Source: Prevotella sp. khp7
Lineage (GTDB): Bacteria > Bacteroidota > Bacteroidia > Bacteroidales > Bacteroidaceae
Direction: 5' to 3'
Length of the DNA: 64,000 nucleotides
Assembly (NCBI RefSeq): GCF_900109055.1
Contig: NZ_FOIV01000003.1
Location: forward strand, 726,223 to 790,222
Part shown: positions 45,485-52,987 of the stretch, piece by piece
Numbering within the stretch: position 1 is the first letter of the stretch
Layout: every line of letters begins with the position of its first letter
Notes under the pieces: generated by a model
What the model was told of the DNA's origin: nothing
The model's input: the letters and a program-made list of their open reading frames with translations, nothing else
Databases searched by the model: none
Position numbers and translations under genes: made by a program

Positions 45485-46183
45485 ATGGAAGACAAATTGA
45501 AAATCTTGCTTTGCGAGGACGATGAGAACCTCGGAATGCTGCTCCGTGAGTATTTGCAGGCCAAAGGTTATGTAGCAGAACTCTGCGCTGATGGTGAGGC
45601 AGGCTTCAAAGCTTTCCTTAAGACCAAGTTTGACATCTGTGTGCTCGACGTGATGATGCCTAAGAAAGACGGCTTTACATTGGCTCAGGAGATTCGTGCG
45701 GCCAATGCCGACGTGCCCATTATCTTCCTGACAGCTAAGACTCTGAAGGAAGACATTCTCGAAGGCTTCAAACTCGGTGCCGACGACTATATCACTAAGC
45801 CTTTCTCTATGGAAGAGCTTGTATTTCGTATTGAGGCCATTCTGCGCCGTACAAAGGGCAAGAAGAGTAAGGAATCTACTGTTTATCACATCGGTAAGTT
45901 CACCTTTGATACACAGAAACAGTTGCTGATGATCGGTGAGAAGCAGACCAAACTCACTACTAAAGAGAATGAATTGCTTGCACTGCTCTGCTCGCATGCT
46001 AACGAGATTCTGCAGCGTGACTTTGCCCTGAAGACCATCTGGATCGACGACAACTATTTCAATGCCCGTTCAATGGATGTCTACATCACCAAGCTGCGTA
46101 AGCACTTGAAAGAAGATGGTCAGATTGAAATCATTAATATCCATGGTAAGGGATACAAACTCATCACTCCCGAAGAGGAGTAA
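45485..46183 (+). CDS. rprY: OmpR-family response regulator, RprY-like
   Basis: 232 residues: a receiver domain with acidic E-D-D near the start, phosphoacceptor D55 in C-V-L-D-V-M-M-P and T-A-K; and a winged-helix DNA-binding domain (about 135-232) ending I-H-G-K-G-Y-K-L. RprY of Bacteroides binds promoters linked to redox and stress genes. Paired with rprX. Confidence 0.9.
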   Translation: MEDKLKILLCEDDENLGMLLREYLQAKGYVAELCADGEAGFKAFLKTKFDICVLDVMMPKKDGFTLAQEIRAANADVPIIFLTAKTLKEDILEGFKLGADDYITKPFSMEELVFRIEAILRRTKGKKSKESTVYHIGKFTFDTQKQLLMIGEKQTKLTTKENELLALLCSHANEILQRDFALKTIWIDDNYFNARSMDVYITKLRKHLKEDGQIEIINIHGKGYKLITPEEE

Positions 46184-46193
46184 GCCTATAGGA

Positions 46194-46346
46194 ATGGCGC
46201 TGGTATTGGCCGGCGCCATCCTTTTGATAGTCAGCTATCTGGCTGGGTGGACATCTAGCAATCTGGTACTACTCAGTGGTTACTTGATGGTTGTAATCGG
46301 TGCATATCTTCACATCCGAATGCAGAAAAAGAACGAAAAGTATTAA
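46194..46346 (+). CDS. Small two-helix membrane protein
   Basis: 50 residues, consisting of two hydrophobic segments (about 2-20 and 23-42) and a basic tail (M-Q-K-K-N-E-K-Y). The ATG lies 10 bases after the rprY stop, so co-transcription is likely. No family recognised. A longer in-frame start at 46116 lies inside rprY and is less likely. Confidence 0.55.
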   Translation: MALVLAGAILLIVSYLAGWTSSNLVLLSGYLMVVIGAYLHIRMQKKNEKY

Positions 46347-46382
46347 AATTAGTTAAGTATTGGGCTAATTGTCATTTGTCAA

Positions 46383-46414
46383 TTGCTGAATCTCAATTAA
46401 TTATTGTACCTTTG
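46383..46414 (+). promoter_or_regulatory. Promoter of the rpsF-rpsR-rplI operon
   Basis: TTG at 46383-46385, 21 bases, TACCTTTG at 46407-46414. The ATG of rpsF is 47 bases after the -7 box. Confidence 0.65.
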
Positions 46415-46461
46415 CACCCGCTTTAAGCATAACATTATTAATTTTTATTTTATTAAGTAGT

Positions 46462-46806
46462 ATGAATCAATACGAAACCGTTTTCATTTTAACTCCCGTT
46501 TTGTCTGATGAACAGATGAAGGAAACGGCCGCAAAATTCAAGAAGGTCCTGACCGATAAGGGTGCAGAGATCATCAGTGAAGAGGCCTGGGGATTGAAGA
46601 AGATGGCTTATGCTATTCAGAAGAAGTCTACAGGTTTCTACTGCCTGGTAGAATTCAAAGCAGAGCCAGAAGTGATTAAGACATTGGAGACTGCTTTCCG
46701 TCGTGACGAGAAGGTAATCCGTTTCCAGACTGTTAAACTTGACAAGTATGCAGTTGAGTACGCCGAGAAGCGTCGTGCAAAGCTTGGTAAAAAAGAGGAG
46801 GCTTAA
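46462..46806 (+). CDS. rpsF: Ribosomal protein S6
   Basis: 114 residues, starting [12 protein letters not shown] and containing [10 protein letters not shown] and F-Y-x-L-V-E-F, typical of S6. S6 pairs with S18 in the platform of the 30S subunit; in other bacteria the S6-S18 complex can bind its own mRNA leader. rpsR follows after three bases. Confidence 0.97.
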   Translation: MNQYETVFILTPVLSDEQMKETAAKFKKVLTDKGAEIISEEAWGLKKMAYAIQKKSTGFYCLVEFKAEPEVIKTLETAFRRDEKVIRFQTVKLDKYAVEYAEKRRAKLGKKEEA

Positions 46807-46809
46807 ACT

Positions 46810-47076
46810 ATGGCAGAACAGAGTGAAATCCGTTATTTGACTGCTCCTTCTATCGATACAAAGAAGAAGAAGTATTGCCGTTTCAAGAAGAGCGGTATCA
46901 AGTACATCGACTACAAGGATCCCGAGTTCCTCAAGAAGTTCCTCAACGAGCAGGGTAAGATTCTTCCCCGCCGTATCACTGGAACATCTCTGAAGTATCA
47001 GCGTCGTGTGGCTCAGGCCGTTAAGCGTGCCCGCCAGATCGCACTGCTGCCTTACGTAACCGATTTGATGAAGTAA
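46810..47076 (+). CDS. rpsR: Ribosomal protein S18
   Basis: 88 residues with [16 protein letters not shown] and [12 protein letters not shown]. Only one Cys is present near the start, so this is probably the zinc-independent form. It lies between rpsF and rplI. Confidence 0.97.
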   Translation: MAEQSEIRYLTAPSIDTKKKKYCRFKKSGIKYIDYKDPEFLKKFLNEQGKILPRRITGTSLKYQRRVAQAVKRARQIALLPYVTDLMK

Positions 47077-47098
47077 TTAAAGAGGAGGACGCAAGATT

Positions 47099-47692
47099 AT
47101 GGAAATTATACTGAAAGAAGATATTATCGGTCTGGGATTTAAGAACGATATCGTAAATGTTAAGTCTGGCTATGGCCGTAACTACCTCATTCCTCAAGGA
47201 AAGGGCGTGATTGCATCTCCTTCAGCCAAGAAGATTCTCGCAGAGAACCTGAAGCAGCAGGCTCACAAGTTGGCTGCCCAGAAAGCTGCTGCAGAGGAGA
47301 AGGCTGCTCAGCTTGCTGGTGTAGCTCTTGAGATTGCTGCAAAGGTGAGTGCTACAGGTCAGCTCTATGGTTCTGTAGGTGCTGCTCAGGTAGCCGATGA
47401 GCTCGCTAAGCTTGGTAAGGAAGTTGATCGTAAGATTATCACCATGAAGGATGCCAAGAAGATTGGTGACTACGTGGCTCTCGTTCACTTCCATAAGGAG
47501 GTAACTGTTGAACTTCCTGTTAAGGTTGTTGCTGAGAACGCTGCTGAGCTTCAGGCTGCTGCCGAGGCTGAGGCTGCTATCAAGGCTGCTGCCGATGCAA
47601 AGAAGGCTGCTGCTGAGGTTGCTGCTGAAGAGGCAGAAGTTGAGGCTCCGGAAGCTGAAATTGCTGAAGAGGAGGCTCCTGCAGAAGCATAA
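47099..47692 (+). CDS. rplI: Ribosomal protein L9 with long Ala/Glu-rich tail
   Basis: 197 residues. The N-terminal domain (M-E-I-I-L-K-E-D-I-I-G-L-G and the G-Y-G-R-N-Y-L-I-P motif), connecting helix and C-terminal domain are normal. L9 is usually about 148-150 residues; the extra 45 or so C-terminal residues are almost only Ala, Glu, Val, Pro and Lys (A-A-A-E-A-E-A, E-E-A-P-A-E-A). The tail is acidic and likely disordered or helical. A gap of 22 bases after rpsR contains AGGAGGA (47084-47090), a rare clear Shine-Dalgarno site in this window. Confidence 0.95.
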   Translation: MEIILKEDIIGLGFKNDIVNVKSGYGRNYLIPQGKGVIASPSAKKILAENLKQQAHKLAAQKAAAEEKAAQLAGVALEIAAKVSATGQLYGSVGAAQVADELAKLGKEVDRKIITMKDAKKIGDYVALVHFHKEVTVELPVKVVAENAAELQAAAEAEAAIKAAADAKKAAAEVAAEEAEVEAPEAEIAEEEAPAEA

Positions 47693-47765
47693 CTCAAAGA
47701 GTATTAAAATCATCAATTAATTAATAATTAATAATTGCTGTAAGGCATCATTATTTATTATGACG

Positions 47766-47806
47766 CAGCGTCCCGAGGGTCACAAGCTCTCGGGACATCT
47801 GTTTTT
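47766..47806 (+). terminator. Terminator after the rpsF-rpsR-rplI operon
   Basis: GTCCCGAG (47770-47777) pairs with CTCGGGAC (47789-47796), with an outer CAG/CTG pair, followed by TTTTT. The bases between rplI and this hairpin are AT-rich repeats of the type TAATTAATAA. Confidence 0.88.
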
Positions 47807-47865
47807 ATTTGAATAAATGTAAAGCTGGATTCGAAAAAAGAGAGTTACATGCATAAGATGAGGTT

Positions 47866-47908
47866 AATAAAAAAAGAAGAGGCCACAGGACTCTCGTCCT
47901 GCGGCCTC
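47866..47908 (-). terminator. Terminator of the small lipoprotein gene
   Basis: A 13-base-pair stem with one mismatched pair (47879-47891 with 47896-47908) and a TCTC loop, followed on the minus strand by a run of T (the A-rich 47867-47875 on the plus strand). Confidence 0.85.
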
Positions 47909-47932
47909 CTGTTTCTCTCAATAGTCCGTAGA

Positions 47933-48100
47933 TTACTGAACTGAATCAGCAGCAACAGTGTCAGCAACGAGGCTGTCAGCTACGGTGTCAACTACCTCAG
48001 CGATTGAGTCAGTGTCCTGTACAGGAGCCTGAGCCTTGTTACCACATGAAGCGAAAGAGATAGCAGCAACTGCTACGAACATGAATACCAATTTTTTCAT
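47933..48100 (-). CDS. Small lipoprotein with Asp/Val repeats, 55 residues
   Basis: The protein is M-K-K-L-V-F-M-F-V-A-V-A-A-I-S-F-A-S-C-G and so on: a lipoprotein signal peptide with the cleavage Cys at position 19. The mature part has about 37 residues made of D-[ST]-[VIL]-A-type units (D-S-I-A, D-T-V-A, D-S-L-V-A, D-T-V-A), giving an acidic, low-complexity tail. It has its own -7 box (TACCTTTG, minus strand 48161-48154) and its own terminator, so it is a real single-gene unit and probably abundant. Function unknown. Too short for many gene finders. Confidence 0.82.
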   Translation of the reverse strand: MKKLVFMFVAVAAISFASCGNKAQAPVQDTDSIAEVVDTVADSLVADTVAADSVQ

Positions 48101-48329
48101 TTTTTCTAAGCTTTTTAAATCTGTAAAACAATCATTTGTTTATTAAAACGATGCAAAGGTAATCATATTTTTAATACAACGTATCATTTTTTTCGTTTTT
48201 TTTTCGACCTTTTTTGTAACTTTTTAGCAATGCACTGAAAATCAATAAGATATGAAATGTTAAAAATTGCATTATATGCCTGCCTATCGGAAAAATACTA
48301 AAAATTGATGATAATCGGGAAAAAAGATG

Positions 48330-48337
48330 TACCTTTG
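48330..48337 (+). promoter_or_regulatory. -7 promoter box of mtaB
   Basis: TACCTTTG, 31 bases ahead of the mtaB ATG. A TTG at 48305-48307 is 22 bases upstream. The rest of the 48101-48367 gap is AT-rich; apart from this box and the divergent -7 box at 48154-48161 nothing else stands out. Confidence 0.6.
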
Positions 48338-48367
48338 TGGCCGTAAACAGAAACACCTATTTTATAT

Positions 48368-49696
48368 ATGATAGATACATCGGCCTTTCAAGGTAAGACG
48401 GCTGCCTATTATACACTTGGCTGCAAATTGAATTTCTCAGAGACATCTACTTTTGGGAAGATGCTTCAAGAGTTGGGGGTACGGACAGTCAGAAAGGGAG
48501 AACGGGCAGACATCTGTCTGATCAATACTTGTTCCGTGACTGAGGTTGCTGACAAGAAATGCCGCCAGCAAATTCATCGTATGGTAAGGGAGAATCCTGG
48601 AGCTTTTGTTGTGGTGACAGGTTGTTATGCGCAGTTGGAGGCTGAAGAGGTTGCTAAGATTGATGGAGTCAGTCTTGTGCTGGGGTCTAACGAGAAATCT
48701 AGTCTGATTCAGTTCTTATCCGATGCTTGGAGTTCTGGAGGTGAGCGGAATGTGTTTACCCAGAAGACAAAGAATATCAAGACCTTTGCGCCGAGTTGCT
48801 CGAGGGGTAACCGTACACGATATTTCCTGAAGGTTCAAGATGGCTGCGACTATTTCTGTACATATTGTACCATACCTTATGCCAGAGGATTCTCAAGAAA
48901 TCCGACAATTGCCTCGTTGGTGAGTCAAGCAGAGCAGGCTGCAGTTGAAGGCGGTAAGGAAATTGTATTGACTGGAGTAAATATTGGCGATTTCGGCAAG
49001 ACTACGGGTGAAAGTTTCATCGATTTGGTGAAGGCACTCGATGACGTAGAGCAGATTCGGCGATATCGTATCAGTTCGCTCGAGCCAGATTTGTTGTCGG
49101 ATGAGCTGATTGAGTATTGTGCTCAGAGTAGGGCTTTTATGCCTCATTTTCATATACCTCTGCAGAGTGGTAGTGATACTGTATTGAAACTGATGCATCG
49201 TCATTATGACCGACAGCTGTTTGCAGACAAAATACACTTAATTAAAACACACATGCCAGACGCATTTATCGGTGTTGACGTAATGGTGGGGTGTAGAGGC
49301 GAGACGCCTGAGTGTTTTGAGGAAACGTATGAATTCTTGCAAGCACTTGATGTTACGCAGTTGCACGTGTTTCCATACTCAGAGCGCCCAGGGACATCGG
49401 CCTTGAGCATTCCTTATGTAGTGAGTGAGAGGGATAAGAAGTTGCGCTCGAAACGATTGCTGGAAATGTCTGATGAAAAGACCGTTGCTTTCTATCAGAA
49501 ATATATTGGTCAGGAGGCAGAGGTGTTGTTTGAGAAAGCAACGAGAGGTAGGGCAATGCATGGATTTACAAGGAATTATATCCGAGTTGAATTATCGCCT
49601 AAAGAGGCCGATCCGGCATTAGACAATCAACTGATTAAGGTTAGGTTGGGTGAGTTGACTGCCGACAAACAGTCACTCAAAGTCTCTATTATATAA
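48368..49696 (+). CDS. mtaB: tRNA (t6A37) methylthiotransferase MtaB
   Basis: 442 residues. N-terminal UPF0004 domain with cluster cysteines C19, C55 and C86; radical SAM domain with C160-x3-C164-x2-C167; C-terminal TRAM-like segment (about 375-440). MtaB adds a methylthio group to N6-threonylcarbamoyladenosine-37 in tRNAs that read ANN codons. The sequence start T-L-G-C-K-L-N-F-S-E-T is the MtaB form, as opposed to the MiaB or RimO forms. The glycosyltransferase follows after 20 bases. Confidence 0.93.
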   Translation: MIDTSAFQGKTAAYYTLGCKLNFSETSTFGKMLQELGVRTVRKGERADICLINTCSVTEVADKKCRQQIHRMVRENPGAFVVVTGCYAQLEAEEVAKIDGVSLVLGSNEKSSLIQFLSDAWSSGGERNVFTQKTKNIKTFAPSCSRGNRTRYFLKVQDGCDYFCTYCTIPYARGFSRNPTIASLVSQAEQAAVEGGKEIVLTGVNIGDFGKTTGESFIDLVKALDDVEQIRRYRISSLEPDLLSDELIEYCAQSRAFMPHFHIPLQSGSDTVLKLMHRHYDRQLFADKIHLIKTHMPDAFIGVDVMVGCRGETPECFEETYEFLQALDVTQLHVFPYSERPGTSALSIPYVVSERDKKLRSKRLLEMSDEKTVAFYQKYIGQEAEVLFEKATRGRAMHGFTRNYIRVELSPKEADPALDNQLIKVRLGELTADKQSLKVSII

Positions 49697-49716
49697 ATAA
49701 TTAAGGTACGCGTGAA

Positions 49717-50736
49717 ATGGAGAAGGTGGCAATTGTGATTCTAAATTGGAATGGCGAGGCAATGCTCAGAAAGTATCTGCCGTCGGTGTTGCAATATTCA
49801 AAAGGTGAGGCTGCTGTCTATGTGGCCGACAATGCTTCGACCGATCATTCGATGGATATGCTCAGAACACATTTTCCTGAAGCACGACTTATCCAGTTGG
49901 AGAAGAACTGGGGATTTGCAGAAGGCTATAACAAGGCTCTTCAGCAGATAGAGGCTGAGTACTATCTTTTGCTGAATTCGGATATTGAGGTGACACATCA
50001 TTGGCTGACGCCAATGACGGAATATTTGGATAGTCATCAGGATATTGCGGCATGTCAGCCGAAGTTACTTTCTATTTCAGACAGGGATAGTTTTGAGTAT
50101 GCGGGAGCGAGTGGGGGATACCTCGACCGCTTTGGTTATCCTTTCTGCCGTGGTAGAATTTTTGAAACGGTAGAGGAGGATAACGGACAATACAATTATG
50201 CCTCAGACATTTTTTGGGCAACGGGGGCTGCTCTGATGATTCGTTCTAAGGATTATTGGGAAGTTGGTGGACTTGACGGCCGCTTTTTTGCTCATAATGA
50301 AGAGATTGATCTCTGTTGGCGATTGCGTATTCGTGGTCGCAGAATAGTCTGTTTGCCGGAGAGCTATGTTTACCATGTAGGAGGTGGCACTTTACCGAAG
50401 GCTAACCCGATGAAGACATTTCTGAATTTCCGCAATAATCTAACGATGCTCTACAAGTGTCTGCCAGATGAGGAACTGAAACCTGTGATGCGATGGCGCT
50501 GGTGGCTTGATTATCTGGCAGCTTGGGAGATGCTGATATTGAAGCGGAATTTGGGAGATTTTAAAGCGGTGTATCGGGCACGACGGGCATACAAACACTG
50601 GCGGAAAAACTTTGAGTCTGATCGTATGACGATTCAGAATAGCCGTGTGGCAAAAGAAATACCAGAGCAAAGACCATTCTCTTTACTCTGGCAGTATTAT
50701 GTAAAAGGACGTAAGGTGTTTAGTAGTCTACCTTAA
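49717..50736 (+). CDS. Family 2 glycosyltransferase (rhamnosyltransferase-like)
   Basis: 339 residues, GT-A fold: V-A-I-V-I-L-N-W-N-G at the start, V-A-D-N-A-S-T-D, the metal-binding L-N-S-D-I-E (DxD equivalent), and F-x-H-N-E-E-I-D-L-C-W-R-L, typical of rhamnosyl- and related transferases. It likely adds a sugar to a lipid-linked or surface polysaccharide at the cytoplasmic face. There is no polysaccharide cluster nearby; it appears to be a lone gene behind mtaB. It converges with and overlaps the DUF4861 gene by 17 bases. Confidence 0.9.
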   Translation: MEKVAIVILNWNGEAMLRKYLPSVLQYSKGEAAVYVADNASTDHSMDMLRTHFPEARLIQLEKNWGFAEGYNKALQQIEAEYYLLLNSDIEVTHHWLTPMTEYLDSHQDIAACQPKLLSISDRDSFEYAGASGGYLDRFGYPFCRGRIFETVEEDNGQYNYASDIFWATGAALMIRSKDYWEVGGLDGRFFAHNEEIDLCWRLRIRGRRIVCLPESYVYHVGGGTLPKANPMKTFLNFRNNLTMLYKCLPDEELKPVMRWRWWLDYLAAWEMLILKRNLGDFKAVYRARRAYKHWRKNFESDRMTIQNSRVAKEIPEQRPFSLLWQYYVKGRKVFSSLP

Positions 50737-51937
50737 CAGGTTGCAATATCTCTTTTTTCCAAGCTTTGAGAAAGGCAAACCATTCTTGCGCTGAGTGGTA
50801 GCCGAAGGTTTCGTTGTCGGAACAGTAGATAATTTTGTAGTTGAGATGTTTGTTGGGCGTATTAACTACAAAAGCATAATTATCTATATTGGCAGGCTCT
50901 TCGCTTTTGATGAATGCTTGAGGAATATAGATGCCTAGTCCGACGGTCTCGGGCTTGAAGTTTTCATGGTCGCTTGAAGGCCAGTCGGTACCCCAACAAG
51001 CTCGGAGTCCTTTTTGGTCAGAGAATTCCGCAGATTCCTTCACATTGATAATACCCGTTGAAAAGAGATAGTCTTTAACATCTTTGTCGAAGAATACATC
51101 GACATCAGTGTCGCGATGACCGGCATATTGGGTGTAGCGAAGAGTCATTGTGATGGTTGGCTTATCAGTGTAAGGCTTCCATTTCTTGTCAATAACTTCG
51201 ACAATGGTACGCAGTGGACCATAAGAGATGATGCGCTGAGTGCGACTGCTGACTGGATCGATCATAGTTGGCTGCTGACCGTCCCAGCCACGGAAGGCCC
51301 CCAGCCCAAAGGTGTTACCTACCCAAAGCACGTCGTCGCCATATCCTTCTGTCTTTTGTCCTTTAGATGTATAGAATTGTGTGTCTTTTAGTTCCAACCG
51401 CTTCTGGTATTTACCATAGAGATCAAGTGTTTGGCGACTGTCGAAGTAAATACGTATGCCGTTGAGCTCACTTTCAAAGTCTACACCATGGTGGTGTTGT
51501 ATGTTGTAAGAGTTGGCACAGTCGCCTCGGGCCGTAATGGACTCAATGAAGTTGTTGTGCTTGTTTTTTTCCTTTACTTTGTCGTTGCGGAGCAGCATCT
51601 CTGCGTAGACACGGGCTGGATATTGACGTGGCTCACCTTCGGCATAGAGTTTTATAGAGTATTTTTTCTGCTCTTTACCTTTAAGGTTGGCGAGAAAGCA
51701 TAGCTCATCGAAAATATCGTCCTGATTCAGATCGTCGAGTTGACAGGGTATTTCCTGACTTCCGGCAGAAACAACAGCCGACTTGATGTCGCCATATTTG
51801 CTCAGAGGAATAACAATAGGTTCGTCAATCCGGTCGTTTCTTGACGGGTTACTGATATGAATGGTTAGTACCTGTTGAGCAGAAGCTACGGTTGTTATAA
51901 GGGCAAGGAATGTTGCCGAGAGTGTTCTTTTCTTCAT
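50720..51937 (-). CDS. DUF4861 protein, secreted (copy 1)
   Basis: 405 residues with a signal peptide ending A-S-A-Q. The body matches DUF4861: an N-terminal beta-sandwich-like part (I-S-N-P-S-R-N-D-R), then H-H-H-G-V-D-F-E-S-E-L-N-G-I-R-I-Y-F, G-P-L-R-T-I-V-E-V and a C-terminal W-G-x-x-x-S-x-x-E-W region (here Y-H-S-A-Q-E-W-F). The family is common near carbohydrate-degradation genes, but its reaction is not established. The -7 box TACCTTTG (minus strand 51970-51963) precedes the gene. A related gene is at 55201-56385. Confidence 0.83.
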   Translation of the reverse strand: MKKRTLSATFLALITTVASAQQVLTIHISNPSRNDRIDEPIVIPLSKYGDIKSAVVSAGSQEIPCQLDDLNQDDIFDELCFLANLKGKEQKKYSIKLYAEGEPRQYPARVYAEMLLRNDKVKEKNKHNNFIESITARGDCANSYNIQHHHGVDFESELNGIRIYFDSRQTLDLYGKYQKRLELKDTQFYTSKGQKTEGYGDDVLWVGNTFGLGAFRGWDGQQPTMIDPVSSRTQRIISYGPLRTIVEVIDKKWKPYTDKPTITMTLRYTQYAGHRDTDVDVFFDKDVKDYLFSTGIINVKESAEFSDQKGLRACWGTDWPSSDHENFKPETVGLGIYIPQAFIKSEEPANIDNYAFVVNTPNKHLNYKIIYCSDNETFGYHSAQEWFAFLKAWKKEILQPVKVDY

Positions 51938-52085
51938 TTGTTATGTTTGTTTTAGTGATGGACAAAGGTACTTAAAATCATTCAAACCACGCTCTTTTTT
52001 TACACAAATAAACAAAAGTGTGCAGTTTATTATACTATTTTTTATCTTTTTTAGGTTAAAATTTGGATTTTAAAATAATTTTTAG

Positions 52086-52093
52086 TAATTTTG
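52086..52093 (+). promoter_or_regulatory. -7 promoter box of the GldB-like lipoprotein gene
   Basis: TAATTTTG followed by GCG. It lies inside the longest possible frame (TTG at 52063), so it supports the GTG start at 52129. The rest of the gap from 51971 is AT-rich and shows nothing else. Confidence 0.55.
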
Positions 52094-52128
52094 CGTCGTT
52101 ATTTAACATATATATAACATTTAGTTTA

Positions 52129-52926
52129 GTGCATAAGATATATTATTTTCTATTGATAGTCATGCTGGGATGTATCAGTTGTGAATGGCAGTTCATGTCA
52201 GAAGATGATTATGAGATTGCTGTTGACCGCTATGACCGTGTGCAGAGTCTGTATTTGACTACAGGCGATTTTTCAGCATTACAGCAGATGAATACTGTAT
52301 ATCCTATGCAAACCCGCACGCTGATAGAAGATGTTCTCCATATAGGAAAGGTGAATGACCAGCAGATCAACACGAAATTCCTACGATTCTATCAGGACTC
52401 AGTCCTACAGTTTCTGATAGCAGAGGCAGAACAGCAATATGCTAGTATGGATGATATTAATAGGGATTTGACTTCGGCATTCAAATATCTGAAAGAGAAC
52501 ATCCATGGAATGGAGGCTCCAGAAGTGTATGCCCAAATAGGCGCATTGGACCAGAGTATTATAGTTGGTAATAATACGATAGGCATCTGTCTTGATAAGT
52601 ATCTCGGTTCAGACAATCCTCTATATTTGAAAGCTGAATATGGGTATTCGAAAGAACAATTATCGATGATGAACCGCCACTACATTGTACCTGATTGTGT
52701 GGGATTCTATCTCTTAAGTTTATATCCGATGCCAACAGACAGAGAGATGAGCCAACTGGAGTGTGACCTCCACATGGGTAAGATTCAGTGGGTGGTGAAT
52801 AAAGCTATGGGTAAGCGGGCATTTCAGAACAGATATGTACAGAAGATTCAACGCTATATGTCGCAAAACAAGAACGTTAGCTTGGATATGCTATTGAGAA
52901 ACAACAATTATCAGGATTTTCAGTGA
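52129..52926 (+). CDS. GldB-like lipoprotein (GTG start)
   Basis: 265 residues. With the GTG at 52129 the protein begins M-H-K-I-Y-Y-F-L-L-I-V-M-L-G-C-I-S-C, a good lipoprotein signal peptide; the longer TTG start would place the promoter inside the gene. The mature part has the GldB pattern: D-R-Y-D-R near the start, then D-K-Y-L-G-S-D-N-P-L-Y and I-V-P-D-C-V. GldB is needed for gliding in Flavobacterium. Non-gliding Bacteroidota also carry relatives, so motility should not be inferred. The DPP-IV gene follows after 61 bases with its own -7 box (TATCTTTG, 52945-52952). Confidence 0.75.
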   Translation: MHKIYYFLLIVMLGCISCEWQFMSEDDYEIAVDRYDRVQSLYLTTGDFSALQQMNTVYPMQTRTLIEDVLHIGKVNDQQINTKFLRFYQDSVLQFLIAEAEQQYASMDDINRDLTSAFKYLKENIHGMEAPEVYAQIGALDQSIIVGNNTIGICLDKYLGSDNPLYLKAEYGYSKEQLSMMNRHYIVPDCVGFYLLSLYPMPTDREMSQLECDLHMGKIQWVVNKAMGKRAFQNRYVQKIQRYMSQNKNVSLDMLLRNNNYQDFQ

Positions 52927-52987
52927 TTCTTGAAAAATAATCATTATCTTTGCACCGTGAAACGGAAATAATTAAATACAAAGGATA

